From Candidatus Coatesiibacteriota bacterium (GTDB lineage: Bacteria > RBG-13-66-14), in assembly GCA_014728185.1 (NCBI GenBank), contig WJMB01000401.1, positions 1 to 9,335 on the forward strand: DNA of 9,335 bases, in the 5' to 3' direction. Below are positions 5,715 through 9,335 of the stretch, in pieces. Each line of letters begins with the position of its first letter. Positions within the stretch are counted from its first letter, which is position 1. The notes below the pieces were generated by a model. It saw only the letters and a list, made by a program, of their open reading frames with translations, made no database searches and was not told where the DNA came from. A program made the position numbers and the translations under genes.

Positions 5715-5730
5715 AGCCCCGTTCGGGGCT
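5715..5730. terminator. Hairpin at the end of the histidine kinase gene
   Basis: AGCCCCG (5715-5721) and CGGGGCT (5724-5730) form a perfect seven-base GC-rich stem with a two-base loop, beginning at the kinase stop codon (5732-5730). No U-run follows on the minus strand. It separates the kinase from the rnfD promoter and is a plausible weak or Rho-assisted terminator. Confidence 0.35.
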
Positions 5731-8372
5731 TATTCATCCGCCTCGGCGCCGGGCTTGGCGAAGCGCAGCGTGAAGGTCGCCCCGGAGCCCGGGGTGGAGT
5801 TGACCACGATCTCGGCGGAGTGCAGACGGGCCACCTGGGCCACGAAGGCCAGCCCCATTCCGGTGCCGGGGACGTCCTTGGCGTTCTTGGCCCGGTAGAA
5901 CTTGGCGAAGATCCGCTTCTGCTCGCCCGGGCTGATTCCCGGCCCCAGGTCGGTCACCTGAACCTCGACGACGCGGCGCTTCTCGTGGACCTCGGTGACC
6001 ACCACGGAGCCCGCGGGGGAGAATTTGACGGCGTTGTCGATCAGGTTGGCCAGGGCGCGGGAGACCAGGTTGACGTCCAGGGAGACCGGCGAGAGGCGCC
6101 GGGGGCGGCGCAGGATCAGCTCGACCTCCTTGCGCTCGGCGATGCTGCCGGTTTGCTTGACCGCCTCGGCGGCCACCTCGCCCAGGTCGGCGGGGAGGAA
6201 CTCGCCCTTGATCCGTCCGCTCTCGATGCGGCTGACATCGAGGAAGGCCTCGATGAGCTGGAGCAGCTTGTCGGACTCGCCGACGATGTAGCCGCCGTAC
6301 TGCAGGCGCTCCTCGTCGCTGAGCTCCTCGTCGATGAGCAGCTCGGCGAAGCCGCGGATGGTCCCCAGGGGGCCCTTGAGGTCGTGGCTGATGATGTGCA
6401 TGACCTCGGTCTTCATCCGGTCGATGCGGGCCAGGTCGGTGATGTCGGTCAGGGTTACCACGAAGCCGCGCAGGCCGCGCTCGTCGGCCAGGGGCGAGAC
6501 CTCGAGCAGGTAGGTGTGGCCGTGGAGCTTGACCGTTTGCGAGGTCGAGCCGTCCACGGCGTCGACGATCAGCTCGCGCAGGTTGCGGCCCGGGAGCAGG
6601 GAGTAGACGCTCTGGCCGACCAGGGCGCCGCCGCTCCCGTCGTCCTCGTCCCCCTCCAGGCGGATCGAGCCCGAGAAAAGCTCACCGGCGGCGGCGTTGG
6701 CCAGGCGGATCAGGCCGAAGGAGTTGATCAGCAGCACCCCCTTGGCCGTGGCCGAGAGCACCCGTTGCAGGGTGGCTCGATTGGCGGCCAGGGTCTCGCC
6801 GATGCGGGAGAGTATCTCCAGCTTGGCCTGGGTATGCTCGCTGGAGAGGCTGGCGAAGGGTCCCTCCGTCGGGGCCTGTTCGGCGAAGAGGCTCTTGAGC
6901 TGCGCGCTGGCCGCGGCCAGCAGGGCGGCCTCGTTGACGCTGGGGGTGCCGCTGTAGCAGAGGCAGACCTCCAGGCCGTCGCCGTAGTCGCGGTAGACGC
7001 GCAGCGGCTCCTCGGGCTCGCCGCGGCAGTCGCGGCAGCCCTCGCCCGAGGCGTGGAGCACCCGGCCGTCGGCCCGGGTCACACGCAGGCCCAGCAGGCC
7101 CAGGGTGTAGGTCAGGCTGGTCTGGGCCTCCTTGGTCAGCGTCGTCGGTTCGGCGGGGGAGAGGCGGTCCGAGCGCAGCTCCCGTCCCAGGTTGAGGAGC
7201 TGCCGGTCCAGGGTGCGGTTGACCGAGACCAGCCGTCCCAGCGAGGTGAAGACGAAGCTGAGCGCCAGGGCGGTCAGCACCGGGACCACGGGAAGCAGGT
7301 GGTCGAGCAGGATGAAGGCGGCCCAGGAAAGCAGAGCCCATCCGAACAACAGACCCAGCAGCCAGAGGGCCGAGGGACCGGGCCGGGAGGAGACGTAGAG
7401 CACCGCGACGATCCCCGCAGCGGCGATGATGAACAGCAGCACGATCCAGCGGGGCCAGACCGTGGGCTCGCTGTCCTCCAGCAGCGTCAATGTGGCGTTG
7501 GCGTGGACCTCGACCGCCGGCATCGGCGCCGTGGCCGAGAAGGGGGTGCTCACCGAGTCGTGGAGCCCCTCGGCCGAGGCCCCGACGAAGACCAGCTTGC
7601 CCGCCAGACGCCGGGCCAGCTCGGCCGGGGGCAGCTCGAGGGCGTCGGCCACGCTCAACCGGGGGAAGGTCCCCGCCGGGCCGCGGTAGTCGATCAGCAG
7701 GCGGTGCTCCTGGCCGATCCCCGAGCTCAGCCCCACCGAGTGAGGTTCCAGTTCGTCGCCACGATAGCAGGCCGCCGCCGCCGCCGCGAAGGCCGGGTAG
7801 GCCGTGCCGCCGTAGCTCTGCTCCAGATAGAGCGTTCGGTAGACGCCGTCGACGTCGGGATCAAGCGCCACATGGCCCAGAGTGTGGGCCGCCCGACGGA
7901 AGGCCGGCGCCGGAGCGTACCAGTAGAGCGGTCCGGAGCCGGTTTCGGGCCGCTCCACGGCGAAGCTCAGGGGCAGCGGTGAGAGGTAGGCCGGCAGAAC
8001 GCAGTCCACGCCGCCCAGGGCCCTGGCCAAACGACGGTCCGCTTCGGGGTCCGAGGTCTCCAGCAGCGCCAGGTCCAGGGCCAGGCACGCCGGATCGGCC
8101 TCCCGCAGGGCCTCGACCACTTCGGCCAGCACCTCGCGCTCCCAGGGGTAGCGGCCCAGCTCGTCCAGGGCCCGCTGATCGATGGTCACCAGGACGATCT
8201 CGTCACCGGGGTCCCGGGTGCCGCGCAGGCGGAAGCGCAGGTCCCGGCTGAGCATCTCCAGCTCCTCGGTGAATCCCAGGGCGACCAGCAGCGCCGCGGC
8301 GGCCCCGGCCAGCAACCCCAGCCTGAGCCCCCAACTCCAGCGCCCGCGCCCGTCACCCTGTTTACGCCGCAC
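5730..8372 (-). CDS. Membrane sensor histidine kinase with CHASE2 and PAS domains
   Basis: An 880-residue hybrid-free sensor kinase. Residues 14-34 form a membrane helix. Residues about 40-295 are a CHASE2 extracytoplasmic sensor (LSRDLRFRLRG near 41, VFVGASAEGLHDSVSTPF at 261-278). Three more hydrophobic segments lie at about 308-375. Residues 400-500 hold a linker with four cysteines (C446, C449, C470, C472). A PAS domain follows at about 530-645. The kinase core has the H-box HIISHDLKGPL with phospho-acceptor H663, N-box NLIDN (776-780), G1 DLGPG (808-812), F-box FAKF (822-825) and G2 GTGMG (836-840). All key residues are intact. The start is GTG at 8372, supported by GGAAAGG six bases upstream. 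No response regulator is adjacent, so its target is unknown; the rnfD operon begins 116 bases downstream. CHASE2 ligands are generally unknown. Confidence 0.95.
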   Translation of the reverse strand: MRRKQGDGRGRWSWGLRLGLLAGAAAALLVALGFTEELEMLSRDLRFRLRGTRDPGDEIVLVTIDQRALDELGRYPWEREVLAEVVEALREADPACLALDLALLETSDPEADRRLARALGGVDCVLPAYLSPLPLSFAVERPETGSGPLYWYAPAPAFRRAAHTLGHVALDPDVDGVYRTLYLEQSYGGTAYPAFAAAAAACYRGDELEPHSVGLSSGIGQEHRLLIDYRGPAGTFPRLSVADALELPPAELARRLAGKLVFVGASAEGLHDSVSTPFSATAPMPAVEVHANATLTLLEDSEPTVWPRWIVLLFIIAAAGIVAVLYVSSRPGPSALWLLGLLFGWALLSWAAFILLDHLLPVVPVLTALALSFVFTSLGRLVSVNRTLDRQLLNLGRELRSDRLSPAEPTTLTKEAQTSLTYTLGLLGLRVTRADGRVLHASGEGCRDCRGEPEEPLRVYRDYGDGLEVCLCYSGTPSVNEAALLAAASAQLKSLFAEQAPTEGPFASLSSEHTQAKLEILSRIGETLAANRATLQRVLSATAKGVLLINSFGLIRLANAAAGELFSGSIRLEGDEDDGSGGALVGQSVYSLLPGRNLRELIVDAVDGSTSQTVKLHGHTYLLEVSPLADERGLRGFVVTLTDITDLARIDRMKTEVMHIISHDLKGPLGTIRGFAELLIDEELSDEERLQYGGYIVGESDKLLQLIEAFLDVSRIESGRIKGEFLPADLGEVAAEAVKQTGSIAERKEVELILRRPRRLSPVSLDVNLVSRALANLIDNAVKFSPAGSVVVTEVHEKRRVVEVQVTDLGPGISPGEQKRIFAKFYRAKNAKDVPGTGMGLAFVAQVARLHSAEIVVNSTPGSGATFTLRFAKPGAEADE

Positions 8373-8949
8373 ACTTCACCTTTCCCTTGCCGGACTGTTG
8401 CCATTCGGGCATCGAGCATCCTTATTGGTTCTATTGAAATTCACAGCTTACCGCCACATACTGGTATCATCGAGTTATTTTCAAGGGATCATCACAAGAA
8501 ACCGGGCAGACTTTTCGAGCCTATAGAGGGCCGCATCGAGTCGGGATCCTTGATAAATACTCGGCGGAAGCCATCAACTCGTAAAACACGCCGGCGATTA
8601 TTGGTTTTCATTAATGCAATAGTCTACCGTTGGCATCTCACCCACTATTTGCTCCAAAACCTTATGGGCGGTGTGAACAGCCTCCGGATTCACGCAACAC
8701 AGAGTTCAAGGCGAGGTTGATCGCCACAAGTCGACAGTACGACAATGGCAGCTATTTGAGCTATAAAGCAATGTGTGTCAGTCTGCAAGGGAGAGATACC
8801 GGTTCTTTATAATGAGTGATAATCCCATCTTCAACGCACCTGGTTGTGAACGATTCCGGGACACGCGGTTCGAGAGCTCGACCGCCCACCTACAGTAGTC
8901 GAGGCGGCTGTGGTATGGCATGGCAGGAGAGGGCGGCGCTTGCCACTCA
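8373..8949. other. Non-coding upstream region of the histidine kinase
   Basis: Nearly 600 bases with mixed composition and no gene that I can support. The longest forward frame (8630-8812, 60 residues) has no ribosome site or motif. On the minus strand TTGAAA (8484-8479) lies 18 bases from TATGTG and could be a weak kinase promoter. A near-palindrome, GCGGTTCGAG-A-GCTCGACCGC (8865-8885), has one bulged base and an unknown role. A TATAAT at 8808-8813 faces no gene. Confidence 0.5.
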
Positions 8950-9333
8950 TCAGCGACGGATGGTAGTCATGGCCGCTTCGTAATCGGCGTCTCGGCGGAG
9001 GAGCTCATCGGCGTCGAACTGCCGCGGGCATCGGATTATCCAACCCCGGCCTGCCGGTATCAGCGCCCCCGGTGAACGCCACGCAACCGCAAGTACAATG
9101 AACCCATACTCTGGACCAGCATCAAGGCGCTTAGTCGTAAACGCAGTCAAGCGCCGTGGTCCGACGCCGACCGGGCCTCCTCCGGCACGCCGTTTATTCC
9201 GGCCATCGTATCGCAGACCGGGGGGCTTTCCCGTCAGACCGCTTGAGGTCGAGTTCCCGCAGCTCATCGCCGGATGCCGACTCCAGTGCAGCCTCCTCGG
9301 CGCAAGCGCTTGATAACAGTACCCGTGTGACAT
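8950..9333 (-). pseudogene. Possible degraded reading frame near the right edge
   Basis: An open minus-strand frame of 127 codons whose final part, PRQFDADELLRRDADYEAAM, looks protein-like, while the first half is arginine-, proline- and glycine-rich in the manner of an out-of-frame translation. I recognise no family and see no clear ribosome site for its ATG at 9333. Another frame looks better in the first 140 bases, so this may be a decayed gene with a frameshift, or merely an open frame in GC-rich DNA. Confidence 0.2.
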
Positions 9334-9334
9334 C
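9194..9334 (-). CDS. Possible C-terminal fragment of a gene entering from the right edge
   Basis: A minus-strand frame that is open from the window edge to a TAA at 9196-9194. It reads VLLSSACAEEAALESASGDE and continues ELDLKRSDGK, about 46 residues in all. The acidic, alanine-rich composition is more natural than that of the overlapping frame that ends at 8950. No family is recognisable from so short a piece, and the true start is outside the window. Confidence 0.22.
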   Translation of the reverse strand, partial: DVTRVLLSSACAEEAALESASGDELRELDLKRSDGKAPRSAIRWPE

Positions 9335-9335
9335 C

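Noticed and set aside
4873..5898. Forward open frame of 341 codons opposite rnfD
   Set aside because: Antisense artefact with G/Q/E-rich translation; rnfD on the other strand has clear family motifs.
5640..7982. Very long forward open frame (780 codons) opposite the histidine kinase
   Set aside because: Low-complexity G/Q/D/L/A composition with no motif; the minus-strand kinase has all its conserved boxes.
8808..8813. TATAAT box on the forward strand
   Set aside because: No -35 box at a suitable distance and no gene downstream.
8861..8890. GGTTCGA as a tRNA T-loop
   Set aside because: The flanking bases do not form the T-stem, and no anticodon or acceptor stem fits around it.
1..9335. CRISPR array, rRNA or complete insertion sequence
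   Set aside because: No regularly spaced direct repeats, no rRNA-like sequence and no transposase frame were seen on either strand.

Overview
The window comes from a GC-rich bacterium. Long coding stretches are G/C-biased (for example 46 of 60 bases are G or C at 5101-5160 inside rnfD). It has Sec-type signal peptides, an Rnf-type ion-translocating electron transport module and a large membrane sensor kinase. The sequence does not allow a confident taxonomic assignment. Every gene I can support lies on the minus strand, so the window reads from right to left.

Right to left: (1) 8373-9335 has no convincing intact gene, only possible degraded or partial coding sequence near the right edge. (2) 8372-5730 encodes an 880-residue CHASE2-PAS histidine kinase with two pairs of cysteines between its membrane segments and its PAS domain. 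(3) A hairpin at the kinase stop and a perfect TATAAT box precede an operon that starts with rnfD (5613-4597) and continues with rnfG (3311-2682) and rnfE (2678-2031). (4) Between rnfD and rnfG sits a lower-GC three-gene cassette: a HEPN-domain protein (4588-4184) and two tandem paralogues of a small family I cannot name (4205-3798 and 3715-3311). Its boundaries are tight. The HEPN start is 8 bases after the rnfD stop, and the last cassette stop overlaps the rnfG start as TGATG. (5) 1778-2030 is a non-coding spacer with a nested inverted repeat. The inner 20-bp arms each carry a consensus-like sigma-54 (-24/-12) promoter, and the two face each other. (6) 1745-1038 and 1012-380 encode two related secreted proteins of unknown function, probably one transcription unit. 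(7) 1-379 has no gene but contains two AT-rich perfect palindromes.

How the genes may work together: RnfD and RnfG carry the covalent-FMN threonine motifs, and RnfE carries the cysteines for the intramembrane Fe-S site. These are three membrane subunits of an Rnf complex that couples ferredoxin/NAD electron transfer to ion transport. RnfA, RnfB and RnfC are not in the window and must be encoded elsewhere or be absent. The upstream kinase might sense envelope or redox state, but no response regulator is next to it.

The most interesting feature is the HEPN-plus-paralogue cassette inside the rnf operon. It looks like an acquired toxin/defence-like or regulatory module transcribed and translated together with a respiratory complex. 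The sigma-54-like palindrome is the second most interesting.
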